The notes: a model not told the origin generated them from the letters alone. DNA of 64,000 nt from an uncultured Lachnospiraceae bacterium (GCA_947164865.1 CAMUYA010000014.1:1-64000); one strand, 5' to 3'. Shown: positions 1 to 9,081, counted from the first letter of the stretch. Program-made: numbers and translations.

Positions 1-123
1 AGACCGATTTTGCCCTTAGCAAAGTGTTTCGAGCTTAGCAGCAGAGCCCATGAGACAAACTACAACTCATATTGTCCATGCCGTCACTAAGTAATAACGA
101 GTTACTGTTGGTCCATTAAACTG
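1..123. repeat. Palindromic intergenic repeat, copy A (cut by window edge)
   Basis: This stretch is the inverted counterpart of the left half of copy B (14618-14902). Both contain the block gctaagggcaaaatcggtct, read on opposite strands, followed by a shared GGGCTCTG-type block and the end block CAATATGAGTTGTA. The right end TTAAACTG at 116-123 matches the right end of copy B. Only one side is visible because the window starts inside the element. No protein is encoded. Its right end lies about 30 bases before the start of the DUF711 gene, much as copy B lies before ilvA. Confidence 0.8.
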
Positions 124-155
124 CAATATATCAGAGTAAAGAAGGACAAGGAAAA

Positions 156-1520
156 ATGATTAATCAGTTTGAAGTTATAGAAACGAATAAGATGGTCGAA
201 GAGGAGAATCTTGATGTAAGAACCATCACGATGGGAATAAGTCTTCTCGACTGCATAGATTCGGATCTTGATAAATGCTGCAGAAAGATTCATGACAAGA
301 TTTTCGAATCTGCTAAAGACCTGGTAAAGACCGGAGAGAAGATAGCAAAAGAATATGGTGTCCCTATTGTCAACAAGCGTATTTCCGTAACTCCAATAGC
401 TCTGGTGGGTGGAGCGTGCTGCGACGATCCTGATGACTTTGTAAAGATCGCTAAAACACTCGACAATGTTGCCAGGGAAGTCGGAGTCAATTTTCTTGGA
501 GGATATTCTGCGCTTGTAAGTAAGGGCATGACACATGCGGATGAACTCCTCATGAGATCTATACCCAAGGCACTTGCTTCAACAGAATTTGTGTGCAGTT
601 CGATCAATCTCGGCTCGACCAAGACAGGTATAAATATGGACGCTGTTCGCCTTATGGGAGAGATAATTAAAGAGACTGCGGAACTTACGAAAGATAAAGA
701 TTCATTAGGATGTGCCAAACTTGTTGTGTTTTGCAACGCACCTGATGATAATCCCTTTATGGCAGGAGCTTTTCATGGCGTGACCGAAGCCGACAGGATC
801 ATAAATGTAGGAGTAAGCGGCCCCGGAGTGGTAAAGAAAGCTCTGGAAAGCGTAAGGGGAGAAAGCTTTGAAGTGCTCTGCGAGACTATTAAAAAGACAG
901 CATTTAAGGTGACCAGAGTAGGACAGCTGGTAGCTAAAGAGGCATCGAGGATTCTCGGAGTTCCTTTCGGAATTGTTGACCTGAGCCTTGCTCCCACACC
1001 TGCCATAGGTGATTCCGTGGCGGATATTCTCTGCGAGATAGGACTTGAATATGCAGGAGCTCCGGGAACAACAGCTGCACTTGCTCTTTTGAACGATCAG
1101 GTAAAGAAAGGCGGAGTGATGGCTTCTTCATATGTTGGAGGCCTTAGCGGAGCATTTATTCCTGTGAGTGAAGATCAGGGAATGATCAATGCTGTTGAAG
1201 CAGGGGCACTCACACTTGAGAAGCTGGAAGCTATGACTTGTGTCTGCTCCGTAGGACTTGATATGATCGCTGTTCCCGGTGATACAAAGGCTACAACGAT
1301 ATCAGGAATAATTGCAGATGAGCTGGCTATCGGCATGGTCAATCAGAAAACAACTGCTGTAAGGCTCATACCCGTAATTGGCAAGGGAGTGGGTGAAACA
1401 GTGGAGTTCGGCGGACTTCTCGGACACGCACCGATAATGCCTGTCAACGGGTTTTCGTGCGATGCCTTCGTGAACCGTACAGGAAGAATACCCGCACCGA
1501 TCCATTCATTTAAGAACTAG
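156..1520 (+). CDS. UPF0210/DUF711 (PFL-like) family protein
   Basis: The product is 454 residues, the usual full length for the UPF0210 (DUF711, 'PFL family protein') group, whose biochemical function is not established. It starts at ATG 156 behind a purine-rich aaggacaagg. Glycine-rich stretches such as [11 protein letters not shown] and [20 protein letters not shown] are typical of the family as I remember it. Relatives are often preceded by a small ACT-domain protein; upstream sequence is outside the window, so this cannot be checked here. It converges with tmcAL, and the two stop codons are only 2 bases apart with no terminator hairpin between them. Family assignment is fairly secure; the role is unknown. 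Confidence 0.85.
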   Translation: MINQFEVIETNKMVEEENLDVRTITMGISLLDCIDSDLDKCCRKIHDKIFESAKDLVKTGEKIAKEYGVPIVNKRISVTPIALVGGACCDDPDDFVKIAKTLDNVAREVGVNFLGGYSALVSKGMTHADELLMRSIPKALASTEFVCSSINLGSTKTGINMDAVRLMGEIIKETAELTKDKDSLGCAKLVVFCNAPDDNPFMAGAFHGVTEADRIINVGVSGPGVVKKALESVRGESFEVLCETIKKTAFKVTRVGQLVAKEASRILGVPFGIVDLSLAPTPAIGDSVADILCEIGLEYAGAPGTTAALALLNDQVKKGGVMASSYVGGLSGAFIPVSEDQGMINAVEAGALTLEKLEAMTCVCSVGLDMIAVPGDTKATTISGIIADELAIGMVNQKTTAVRLIPVIGKGVGETVEFGGLLGHAPIMPVNGFSCDAFVNRTGRIPAPIHSFKN

Positions 1521-1522
1521 AT

Positions 1523-2755
1523 TTAAATGATAACAAGAGGTGTGGAGAATTCGTTTCTTGCGGGAGAAACGGTCTTTATTGCAAGAGCGGAATAGTAGAT
1601 CTCGTTGGCCCTGATCTCGTTTCTGAACATTTTCCACGGCTCGGCGAAAAGCATACCGGAAGCGTCGGCAACCTTCGTGATAACAGGTATGGAAGATTTG
1701 TATTTTATCTCGGTGAGAAGCGGCTCTGCATCCCTTCTGAACCCGAGTACTCTTGCGTATGGAATGTAATCGACGAGCTCATAACTTTTAACATCAATGC
1801 CCGTGATGTCAAGCAGTATGTGCATCAGGCACCTTGAGATACGCGTATATGTGCGATCTCTGGTTTTGACTTCTTCGATGAAATTCTTGAATGAGGTAAA
1901 TTCGGGAAGAAGCTTGACTATACGGTCGGAAAGTGTTTTGCTCACATCGAAATATGAAGCATAACCGATCTTTTTCTCCTGAAGAAGTTTATAATACATA
2001 ACTGCGGAAAAATCATCAAGATCCATGATCCTGCCGTTCTCAATCTCATCAAAAAGAGCCATATACGCGGATTCGGGCATGGCAGTGCTGAAATCTCCTC
2101 CCTCGGGAATGGCTTCACGGATAGCTGTGGCAGATGCCCCGTTTGCTTCGGGAGACATATAACGGTCGTGATAATTTGATCCCGCACGGGGTATGGTGAT
2201 GGGCACTATTGATGAATTGCGTTTGGTAAGTGCTCTGATATATTCTATTGCGAGTATATTGTTGGGGGATTCCATGACCCTGGTCGCATCATAAAGAGAT
2301 GCCTCATACTGCATAAGGGCATTGTTTCTGGCTATGGGATATGTATATCCGTCGTGGAGATATCTACCGAGAAGCTCAGCATATTCAGGGGGTTCCTCGG
2401 TAAGAATGCTTGCGATCCGTTTAAGCGATTCGATATTTCCGTTTTCGCTTCCGAAGGAGAGGTAGTTGACCACTCCGAGTTTGTCAAGCAGAGTGACTCC
2501 CGCTGTGGCAAAATACTCGGCGCTTGCAGTGCTATAGCAGGATGGGATCTCGAGAACAAGATCCACACCGTTTTCAAGAGCCATCCTTGTTCTGACAAAT
2601 TTATCAACAACTGCAGGAGCTCCGCGTTGAACAAAATTGCCGCTCATCACTACGATCGTATAATCGGCGTGTGTCATAGCTTTTGAACTCATTATGTGGT
2701 TTAAATGGCCGTTATGAAACGGATTATATTCTGCTATGATGCCGTTAACCGTCAT
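1523..2755 (-). CDS. tmcAL: tRNA(Met) cytidine acetate ligase TmcAL
   Basis: This is a 410-residue member of the YlbM/TmcAL nucleotidyltransferase-fold family. In Bacillus the enzyme uses ATP and free acetate to make N4-acetylcytidine at the wobble position of elongator tRNA-Met. The N-terminus MTVNGIIAEYNPFHNGH carries the HxGH nucleotide-binding motif at residues 14-17, and GASATAIREAI near residue 200 matches the second conserved ATP-binding segment. The length is normal. It is divergent from pta-ackA. Since TmcAL consumes acetate, a link to acetate metabolism next door is plausible but is inference. A possible minus-strand promoter (TGTAAA at 2819-2824 and GGAATA at 2796-2801, read in reverse, 17 apart) is weak. 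Confidence 0.93.
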   Translation of the reverse strand: MTVNGIIAEYNPFHNGHLNHIMSSKAMTHADYTIVVMSGNFVQRGAPAVVDKFVRTRMALENGVDLVLEIPSCYSTASAEYFATAGVTLLDKLGVVNYLSFGSENGNIESLKRIASILTEEPPEYAELLGRYLHDGYTYPIARNNALMQYEASLYDATRVMESPNNILAIEYIRALTKRNSSIVPITIPRAGSNYHDRYMSPEANGASATAIREAIPEGGDFSTAMPESAYMALFDEIENGRIMDLDDFSAVMYYKLLQEKKIGYASYFDVSKTLSDRIVKLLPEFTSFKNFIEEVKTRDRTYTRISRCLMHILLDITGIDVKSYELVDYIPYARVLGFRRDAEPLLTEIKYKSSIPVITKVADASGMLFAEPWKMFRNEIRANEIYYSALAIKTVSPARNEFSTPLVII

Positions 2756-2906
2756 TGATATGTGAACCTCTGGAAACTAAAAAAATAAATAGTGTGGAAT
2801 ACATTCGAGAACTGAGATTGTAAAGAAACTATGTATATTTGTTCCTCTTTTATATATAATAATATAAATTAATAATAAAAGAAAGCAAATAAATAAATGT
2901 AAGGGC

Positions 2907-2960
2907 TTTCATTTTTCGTTTCTTTGTGATAATATTTAATAAAGCCGTTTATCAAAACGG
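2907..2960 (+). promoter_or_regulatory. Candidate pta promoter and small leader hairpin
   Basis: In the AT-rich divergent spacer, TGTGATAAT (2925-2933) reads as an extended -10 element. A weak TTTCAT at 2907-2912 could serve as -35, with a short 15-base spacer. Just downstream CCGTTT-atca-AAACGG (2945-2960) forms a 6-bp hairpin in the predicted leader. The position before pta is right, but the promoter match is only moderate. Confidence 0.4.
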
Positions 2961-3001
2961 AATATGTTAATTTGGCATATAAAAAGAGAGGTAAAAGGGA
3001 A

Positions 3002-4003
3002 ATGGCATTTATTGACGGAATCAAAGAAAAAGCAAAGCAGGACAAAAAGACGATTGTTCTTCCCGAGTCTAACGATAAGAGAACGCTTATCGCTGCATCG
3101 GAGATACTCAAAGAAGGTATCGCAAACCTGATCATGATCGGAAATAAAGAGAAGATCATGGATGGTGCCACATGGCTGGAGATAGAGCTTGACGGACTTG
3201 AGATACTTGATCCCAATGATACTCCGAAGCTTGACGAATATACGGACCTTCTTTATGAATGCAGGAAGGCCAAAGGAATGACTCCCGAAAAGGCAAGAGA
3301 GACTCTTCTTAACGACTGGCTCACTTTCGGTATCATGATGGTTAAGAATAATGATGCAGACGGAATGGTTGCCGGTGCATGTCATTCTACTGCAGATACG
3401 CTTCGCCCTGCGCTTCAGATACTTAAGACGGCACCCGGAGTAAAGCTTGTCAGCGCATTCTTTATCGTTGATACTATAAAGAAGGATATGGGAGAAAATG
3501 GTGCATTCCTCTTTGCGGATTGTGGACTTAATCAGGATCCCACCGCAGAGGAACTGGCTGTAATAGCTGATTCTTCCGCAAGATCCTTCAAGCAGCTCAT
3601 AGGTCCCAAGCCTCAGATCGCTATGCTCAGCCATTCAACAATGGGTTCTGCAAAGCATGAGCTGGTTACAAAGATGGTTAATGCCACAAATATTGCGAAG
3701 CGGGAATATCCTCATCTCGTCATAGACGGAGAGCTTCAGCTTGATGCCGCTCTGGTTCCTCATGTAGCCAAAACAAAGGCTCCGGGAAGCCCTGTTGCAG
3801 GTCATGCAAATGTACTTATCTTCCCTAATCTTGATGCGGGAAATATAGGATATAAGCTTGTTCAGAGGCTCGGAAATGCAGAAGCATACGGGCCGATGCT
3901 TCAGGGTATAGCAAAGCCTGTTAACGATCTTTCGCGCGGATGCTCTTGGCAGGATATCGTGGGCGTTGTGGCACTCACGGCTGTTCAGGCACAGTTGGTA
4001 TAG
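3002..4003 (+). CDS. pta: Phosphate acetyltransferase
   Basis: This enzyme interconverts acetyl-CoA plus phosphate with acetyl phosphate plus CoA, the first step of ATP-yielding acetate formation. The 333-residue product is the compact single-domain type without the N-terminal DRTGG extension. Conserved stretches include KKTIVLPESNDKRT near the N-terminus and DGELQLDAALVP and GHANVLIFPNLDAGN in the C-terminal half. The ORF track begins at a TTG (2972), but ATG 3002 is preferred because gagagg and aaaggga lie just upstream and the family starts near MAFIDGI. It is followed 96 bases later by ackA on the same strand, the classic pta-ackA pair. Confidence 0.96.
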   Translation: MAFIDGIKEKAKQDKKTIVLPESNDKRTLIAASEILKEGIANLIMIGNKEKIMDGATWLEIELDGLEILDPNDTPKLDEYTDLLYECRKAKGMTPEKARETLLNDWLTFGIMMVKNNDADGMVAGACHSTADTLRPALQILKTAPGVKLVSAFFIVDTIKKDMGENGAFLFADCGLNQDPTAEELAVIADSSARSFKQLIGPKPQIAMLSHSTMGSAKHELVTKMVNATNIAKREYPHLVIDGELQLDAALVPHVAKTKAPGSPVAGHANVLIFPNLDAGNIGYKLVQRLGNAEAYGPMLQGIAKPVNDLSRGCSWQDIVGVVALTAVQAQLV

Positions 4004-4099
4004 AATATGTCATTGCAGTGATGCGGGTCGGTACAAACTCGCTGTTACATGATCTTGCGTAAAAAAATATAATTTGTATAAATATAAAGGAGCAGAAAG

Positions 4100-5293
4100 A
4101 TGAAAATTCTTGTTATAAATTGTGGTTCATCATCGCTTAAGTTTCAGCTTATAGACAGCGAGACCGAGCAGTGGCTTGCAAAGGGACTTTGTGAGAGGAT
4201 AGGGATCGACGGAAGCCGGATAGTATATCAGAAGGCCGGCGGAGATAAGGAGACGACAGTTTCCCCGATGCCTGACCACACTGAGGCTATAAGGCTGGTA
4301 CTTGAAGCTCTTACCAATGAAAAGACTGGTGCAATAAAGAGCCTTTCGGAAATAGATGCTGTTGGACACAGAGTCGTTCACGGCGGTGAAAAGTTTGCCT
4401 CAAGCACCCTGATCACCCCGGAAGTTATCGAAGCGATCAAAGAGTGTAACGATCTTGCTCCTCTTCATAATCCCGCAAATCTTATAGGAATTGATGCATG
4501 TCAGAAGCTGATGCCTGGCGTGCCCATGGTGGCTGTATTCGATACCGCATTCCATCAGACCATGCCGCCTGAGGCCTATATGTATGGTCTTCCCTATTCA
4601 TACTACGAGAAGTATAAGATCCGTCGCTACGGATTCCACGGAACAAGTCATTCATATGTATCAAAGAAGCTTGCCGAGGATCTCGGAAAAAAGCCCGAAG
4701 ATCTTAAGGTTATAGTTTGCCACCTCGGAAACGGTGCTTCCGTGTCGGCGGTTAAATACGGAAAGTGCGTAGACACTTCAATGGGACTCACACCTCTTCA
4801 GGGCCTTATCATGGGAACCAGAAGCGGAGATATCGATCCTGCTATAATTGAGTTTATCGCACATAAAGAGAATAAGAATATAGATGAGGTCATGACCATC
4901 CTTAACAAGAAGTCAGGCGTTTACGGCTTATCGGGTGATCTTTCATCAGATTTCAGAGATCTTGAGGATGCTTATAACAAGGGTGATGAGAAGGCTAAGA
5001 TCGCAGTCAAGACCTTCTGCTACAATGTAGCAAAGTACATCGGTGCTTATACCGCAGCGATGAATGGAGTGGATGCTATCGCATTTACCGCAGGCGTAGG
5101 AGAGAATGCGGCATTTGTGAGAAAGCTTATCTGTGAGTATCTTGGCTTCCTTGGGATCACGATCGATGATGCGGCAAACAATACCAGAGGTGATGATACG
5201 GTTATTTCCACCAAAGAAAGCAAGGTAACCGTTATGTTTATTCCTACCAACGAGGAACTGGCCATAGCGAGAGAGACTCTGGCACTGATTTAA
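4100..5293 (+). CDS. ackA: Acetate kinase
   Basis: The 397-residue protein transfers the phosphoryl group of acetyl phosphate to ADP, giving ATP and acetate. ASKHA-superfamily motifs are clear: [13 protein letters not shown] at the N-terminus, [11 protein letters not shown] near residue 90, [20 protein letters not shown], and CHLGNGASV in the second domain. The start at ATG 4100 follows aaaggagcag, a strong ribosome binding site. It forms an operon with pta and is followed by a strong hairpin terminator, so transcription of the pair appears to end there. Confidence 0.97.
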   Translation: MKILVINCGSSSLKFQLIDSETEQWLAKGLCERIGIDGSRIVYQKAGGDKETTVSPMPDHTEAIRLVLEALTNEKTGAIKSLSEIDAVGHRVVHGGEKFASSTLITPEVIEAIKECNDLAPLHNPANLIGIDACQKLMPGVPMVAVFDTAFHQTMPPEAYMYGLPYSYYEKYKIRRYGFHGTSHSYVSKKLAEDLGKKPEDLKVIVCHLGNGASVSAVKYGKCVDTSMGLTPLQGLIMGTRSGDIDPAIIEFIAHKENKNIDEVMTILNKKSGVYGLSGDLSSDFRDLEDAYNKGDEKAKIAVKTFCYNVAKYIGAYTAAMNGVDAIAFTAGVGENAAFVRKLICEYLGFLGITIDDAANNTRGDDTVISTKESKVTVMFIPTNEELAIARETLALI

Positions 5294-5306
5294 GAATTCA
5301 TTATGT

Positions 5307-5355
5307 AAGACGGAGACGAATGATCCTGATATCATCGTTTCCGTCTTATTTTTTT
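5307..5355 (+). terminator. Rho-independent terminator after ackA
   Basis: A long stem (AAGACGGAGACGA-type left arm, TCGTTTCCGTCTT-type right arm) closes over a short loop and is followed directly by attttttt. It begins about 14 bases after the ackA stop. Confidence 0.9.
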
Positions 5356-5439
5356 ACGCTTCCAAAAGGAACTTCGATATCAGAATAGGGGTAACATGTC
5401 TTTACCTTTACCTAAGAATAACCGAAATACAATAAATTG

Positions 5440-5468
5440 TTTACATCTGGTCAAATATATAGTATAAT
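5440..5468 (+). promoter_or_regulatory. Promoter of the citrate synthase gene
   Basis: TTTACA (5440-5445) and a perfect TATAAT (5463-5468) are separated by exactly 17 bases. It lies downstream of the ackA terminator and about 80 bases before the citrate synthase start. Confidence 0.8.
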
Positions 5469-5477
5469 TTGAAAGTC

Positions 5478-5519
5478 GGCACCGATATACATGTATACAA
5501 TTCATAAAGATCGGTAGCC
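5478..5519 (+). promoter_or_regulatory. Nested palindromes in the citrate synthase leader
   Basis: The predicted leader has a 12-base perfect palindrome TATACATGTATA (5486-5497), sitting inside an outer imperfect inverted repeat GGCACCGAT ... ATCGGTAGCC (5478-5519). This could be an RNA hairpin or a dimeric repressor site just downstream of the transcription start. The regulator is not identifiable from sequence. Confidence 0.5.
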
Positions 5520-5550
5520 AACCATTATCTATTTGAAGGAGGGCACTGAT

Positions 5551-7002
5551 TTGGCAGATATTTATTCAGTACACGAAAAAAATGAAATGCTCGATTTTGA
5601 CGAGATGGAAAGCCTCAGGCATGAGCTTGATGTGCTCCAGGATGTACTTGAACATAACCATCATATAGATAAAAACCTTTACCTTGAATTTGATGTTAAA
5701 AGAGGTTTGAGAGATGCGGCCGGAAAGGGCGTGCTTACAGGCTTGACCGAGATTTCCGATGTTGTTGCATATGATCTGATAGACGGAAATCTTGTTCCAT
5801 GTGACGGCAGGCTTTATTATCAGGGCGTCAATGTCGTTGATTTTATAAAGGGACTCGGCGACAGACGCTATGGCTTTGAGGAAGCGACTTATCTGCTTAT
5901 TTTCGGAAGTCTGCCAACCCAAAAACAGCTGGATGATTTTATTGCTGCGAATACCGAATTTCAGACTCTCGGTGCACGTTTTACCAGAGACGTTGTCATG
6001 AAGGCATCAAATGCCAATATCATGAATGCTCTGCAGAGATGTGTGCTCACTCTTTATACTTATGACAAGAATCCCGATGATATTTCCGTAAGGAATGTTC
6101 TGAGACAGTCCATAGAGCTGATCAATAAGCTTCCTCTTCTGGCTGTATATTCCTATATGGCATATTGTCATTTCAGAAAAGACGAGGCTCTTGTTATAAG
6201 GAATCCCAAGAAGGATCTTTCGGTATCCGAGAATATTCTTCAGATGATGAGGCCTGACGGAAAGTATACGGAACTTGAGGCAAAAGTTCTTGATGTTGCA
6301 CTCATCCTTCATGCCGATCACGGCGGAGGAAACAACTCAACCTTTACAACGCACGTTGTTACATCATCGGGAACAGATACATATTCTTCGATCGCCGCAT
6401 CCATCGGTTCCCTTAAGGGTTTCCGTCACGGTGGCGCAAACCTTAAGGTTGAGAATATGTTTAAGGATCTGTACGAGCATATCAAAAACCGCGAAGATGA
6501 TGCAGAGGTAGAGGAGTATCTTGCCAAGATCCTCAGCAAAAAGGCATTTGATAAGCAGGGACTTATTTACGGTATGGGACATGCGGTATATACCTTATCC
6601 GATCCCAGAGAGGTCGTCCTGAAAGAATATGCGCGCAAGCTTGCCATAGAGAAAGATCGTCTTAAAGATTTTGAATTCTATGAGAGAGTAGAAAGAATTG
6701 CGGGCAGACTGATCATGGAGCAGAAGAATGTTCACAAGGAAGTCTGTGCGAATGTCGATTTCTACAGCGGCCTTGTTTACAGTATGCTTGGAATTCCTGA
6801 GGAACTGTTTACTCCCATCTTTGCGATCGCGCGTATTTCCGGATGGTGCGCTCATCGTCTTGAGGAGATAATCAATACCGGAAAGATCATAAGGCCGGCT
6901 TATAAATATGTGGGACATCACGTCCCTTATGTGAGCATAGAAAAGAGAGAAGCGGTTCCCAAGAAAAAAAAGGCGCGTTCAAAAAAAGACCTGCAGGTAT
7001 AG
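5551..7002 (+). CDS. gltA: Citrate synthase
   Basis: The enzyme condenses acetyl-CoA with oxaloacetate to citrate, the entry to the oxidative TCA arm that supplies 2-oxoglutarate and glutamate. The catalytic trio is visible in order: His in LHADHGGGNNSTF, His in GFRHGGANL, Asp in GHAVYTLSDPRE. I choose TTG 5551 (483 residues) rather than the ORF-track TTG at 5533, because gaaggaggg at 5535-5543 is then a well-spaced ribosome binding site. The protein is longer than the E. coli enzyme; it has an N-terminal extension of roughly 40 residues and ends in a lysine-rich tail (KKKKARSKK). It appears to be a single-gene unit with its own promoter. Confidence 0.93.
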   Translation: MADIYSVHEKNEMLDFDEMESLRHELDVLQDVLEHNHHIDKNLYLEFDVKRGLRDAAGKGVLTGLTEISDVVAYDLIDGNLVPCDGRLYYQGVNVVDFIKGLGDRRYGFEEATYLLIFGSLPTQKQLDDFIAANTEFQTLGARFTRDVVMKASNANIMNALQRCVLTLYTYDKNPDDISVRNVLRQSIELINKLPLLAVYSYMAYCHFRKDEALVIRNPKKDLSVSENILQMMRPDGKYTELEAKVLDVALILHADHGGGNNSTFTTHVVTSSGTDTYSSIAASIGSLKGFRHGGANLKVENMFKDLYEHIKNREDDAEVEEYLAKILSKKAFDKQGLIYGMGHAVYTLSDPREVVLKEYARKLAIEKDRLKDFEFYERVERIAGRLIMEQKNVHKEVCANVDFYSGLVYSMLGIPEELFTPIFAIARISGWCAHRLEEIINTGKIIRPAYKYVGHHVPYVSIEKREAVPKKKKARSKKDLQV

Positions 7003-7046
7003 CTTAAAGAAACATTCTCTTAATACGAATTTTTTTGCAAAACCAC

Positions 7047-7075
7047 TTGACATAATCCCAATGTATTTTTATAAT
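7047..7075 (+). promoter_or_regulatory. Consensus promoter before the DUF177 gene-rpmF
   Basis: TTGACA (7047-7052) and TATAAT (7070-7075) are both perfect consensus hexamers with a 17-base spacer. Strong constitutive expression of the DUF177-rpmF unit is expected. Confidence 0.92.
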
Positions 7076-7121
7076 ATCATGGTGTGCGATTTTGCACGTG
7101 ATTCTGTACAAAGGGCTTAAC

Positions 7122-7643
7122 ATGCTGATAAACCTTTCGGATGTTTTTAATACCGTTGGAAAGACTCTGGAGACTGAAATACCGGTTTCCGGCTATTCCT
7201 TCGAAGGCAGTCTCGGAAGCTACAGGCTCCTTAAGGGAGATGCTTTCAGAATAAAGGCCGAGGGCATAGGAAAGGGAAGAGCAAAGGTTAGCGGCACCGC
7301 ACATCTGTACTTTGCCGGTACCTGCGACAGATGCCTTAAAGAGGCTCCTGTGGAGATCAGCATTTCCTTCGAGAGAGAGTTCGCCTCCCCTGATTTTAAA
7401 TCGGATGATGAGGACGAAAACGAAGAGATCCATGAGTTTATGGATGGATTCAAGCTGGATAGCGATGCTCTTTTGTATGATGAAATTACTGTAAACTGGC
7501 CTGTTAAAATCCTGTGCCGTGAGGATTGCAGAGGGCTGTGCCCTGTTTGCGGACATGATTTGAACGAGGGAGATTGCGGATGCGATACCTTTGTGCCGGA
7601 CCCTCGCATGGCTGTATTGTCGGACATTTTTCATAGGGATTGA
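7122..7643 (+). CDS. DUF177 (YceD-like) protein
   Basis: This 173-residue protein belongs to the YceD/DUF177 family, whose E. coli member is linked to 23S rRNA accumulation and which is typically encoded beside rpmF, as here. The ORF track starts at TTG 7092, but ATG 7122 (MLINLSDVF) matches the family start and lies about 40 bases after the predicted transcription start. The middle has CDRCL. The C-terminus has a cysteine-rich knuckle, CREDCRGLCPVCG followed by DCGC, which probably binds zinc. The direct role in ribosome assembly is inferred from family and neighbour. Confidence 0.88.
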   Translation: MLINLSDVFNTVGKTLETEIPVSGYSFEGSLGSYRLLKGDAFRIKAEGIGKGRAKVSGTAHLYFAGTCDRCLKEAPVEISISFEREFASPDFKSDDEDENEEIHEFMDGFKLDSDALLYDEITVNWPVKILCREDCRGLCPVCGHDLNEGDCGCDTFVPDPRMAVLSDIFHRD

Positions 7644-7694
7644 TATATGAGAATGCTCCGGTACATATTTCGAGACACTAAGGAGGTGTGAATC

Positions 7695-7874
7695 ATGTCT
7701 ATCTGCCCCAAGAACAAATCTTCCAAAGGAAGAAGAGATCAGAGAAGAGCTAACTGGAAGATGTCAGCTCCCACTTTGGTAAAGTGCAGCAAGTGCGGCG
7801 CTCTTATGATGCCTCACAGAGTATGCAAAAAGTGTGGCTCTTACGACAAGAAGCAGGTTATCGATGTTGAATAA
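7695..7874 (+). CDS. rpmF: 50S ribosomal protein L32
   Basis: This 59-residue protein is too short for the ORF track. It begins MSICPKNKSSKGRRDQRRANW and has two zinc-ribbon knuckles, CSKCG and CKKCG, so it is the four-cysteine form of bL32. The start ATG 7695 follows aaggaggtg, a near-perfect ribosome binding site. It sits 51 bases after the DUF177 gene and is followed by a strong terminator. It is a structural protein of the large subunit near the peptidyl-transferase centre. Confidence 0.96.
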   Translation: MSICPKNKSSKGRRDQRRANWKMSAPTLVKCSKCGALMMPHRVCKKCGSYDKKQVIDVE

Positions 7875-7904
7875 TATTGTATCTGCCTGAAGATAAGAGA
7901 TTAC

Positions 7905-7934
7905 AAAGAAGCTGCCTGTGCGGCTTCTTTTTTT
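7905..7934 (+). terminator. Terminator after rpmF
   Basis: AAGAAGC(t)GC-ctgt-GC(g)GCTTCTT forms a tight hairpin and is followed by a run of T. It ends the DUF177-rpmF unit. Confidence 0.9.
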
Positions 7935-7959
7935 GTGATTTTTTTTATGAGATTTTTTA

Positions 7960-8003
7960 TTGCTTTTTGACGACTGCTCTTGTATAGTATTTTTAGACTA
8001 TAC
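7960..8003 (+). promoter_or_regulatory. plsX promoter overlapping an operator-like inverted repeat
   Basis: TTGCTT (7960-7965) and TATAGT (7983-7988) are 17 bases apart and form a plausible promoter. The -10 is embedded in an inverted repeat GTATAGT-N8-ACTATAC (7982-8003) that also spans the expected start point. This is classic repressor-site geometry. In other Firmicutes FapR or FabT controls such operons, but I do not recognise this sequence as either consensus. Confidence 0.6.
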
Positions 8004-8023
8004 GAATAAGGATAACGGAGTAA

Positions 8024-9058
8024 ATGGAAAATATCGTTAAAGTCGCTGTTGATGCCATGGGCGGAGACAATGCCCCCGTTGAGATCGTAAAGGGTGCTGT
8101 TGAGGCTTCCAACGCCGAGTCGAGAGTTAAGATATATCTGTGCGGAAAAGAGCAGCTTATCCGCGAAGAGCTTGCAAAATATACCTATGACCCGGATAAG
8201 ATCGAGATCGTTCACTGCAGCGAGGTTATTGAGACGGCCGAGCCGCCTGTAAATGCCGTTAGAAGGAAGAAGGATTCCTCTCTGGTGAGAGCGATGTATC
8301 TCGTGAAAGAAGGCGAGTGTGATGCTCTTGTTACGGCAGGGTCGACAGGTGCATTTCTTGTCGGCGGACAGGTTATCGTCGGAAGGATCAGAGGCATCGA
8401 AAGACCGCCTCTTGCCACTGTGATCCCAACAACAAGAGGTATCTCGTTTTTGCTTGACTGCGGTGCAAATGTTGACGCCAAGCCTACTGCAATAGTTCAA
8501 TTTGCACAGATGGGTTCCATCTATGCCGAGAATTTTCTCGGGATTGAGAATCCTACCGTAGGTATAGTGAATATCGGAGCCGAGGAAGAAAAAGGAAATG
8601 CTCTTGTTAAAGAGACATTCCCTCTGTTAAAGGAAGCTCAGGGCATCAATTTCATAGGAAGCTGTGAAGCCAGAGATATCCCCTACGGCGGAGCTGATGT
8701 TGTAGTGGCAGAGGCATTTACCGGAAATGTCTGTCTTAAGATGATGGAGGGAACATCGGGAGCTCTTATCAAGATGATAAAGAAGGGCCTTACAAGCACC
8801 TTTATTGCAAAGATCGGAGCCGGGCTTGCCAAGAAGGCTTTGAAGAAGACCCTCAAGACATTTGATACCGAGAGCTATGGCGGAGCGCCTCTTCTCGGAT
8901 GTAACGGGCTTTTGGTCAAGACTCACGGAAGCAGTTCTTCTGTGGCTATCAGGAACTCTATTTTCCAGTGCGTAAAGTTTACGGATCTTGATATTAACGG
9001 AAAGATAAAAGAAAGGCTTCAGGTTAATGAAAACAAAAATGAAGCCGATGTTCAATAA
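8024..9058 (+). CDS. plsX: Phosphate acyltransferase PlsX
   Basis: PlsX converts acyl-ACP plus phosphate to acyl phosphate, the acyl donor used by PlsY (also in this window at 35145) to make lysophosphatidic acid. The 344-residue protein begins VAVDAMGGDNAP, the family signature, and has the conserved VTAGSTGAFLVGG and GGAPLLGCNGL segments. It is a peripheral membrane enzyme. It is followed by acpP, which encodes its carrier protein, and then rnc-smc. The start is ATG 8024 after aacggag. Confidence 0.95.
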   Translation: MENIVKVAVDAMGGDNAPVEIVKGAVEASNAESRVKIYLCGKEQLIREELAKYTYDPDKIEIVHCSEVIETAEPPVNAVRRKKDSSLVRAMYLVKEGECDALVTAGSTGAFLVGGQVIVGRIRGIERPPLATVIPTTRGISFLLDCGANVDAKPTAIVQFAQMGSIYAENFLGIENPTVGIVNIGAEEEKGNALVKETFPLLKEAQGINFIGSCEARDIPYGGADVVVAEAFTGNVCLKMMEGTSGALIKMIKKGLTSTFIAKIGAGLAKKALKKTLKTFDTESYGGAPLLGCNGLLVKTHGSSSSVAIRNSIFQCVKFTDLDINGKIKERLQVNENKNEADVQ

Positions 9059-9081
9059 TTCATTTAAGGAAGGTATTAGAG

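Noticed and set aside
2354-2686. 110-residue plus-strand ORF inside tmcAL
   Set aside because: It is antisense to tmcAL with no ribosome binding site or family features.
2936-3634. 232-residue minus-strand ORF over pta
   Set aside because: It is antisense to a clearly conserved enzyme, has no family features, and is a frame shadow.
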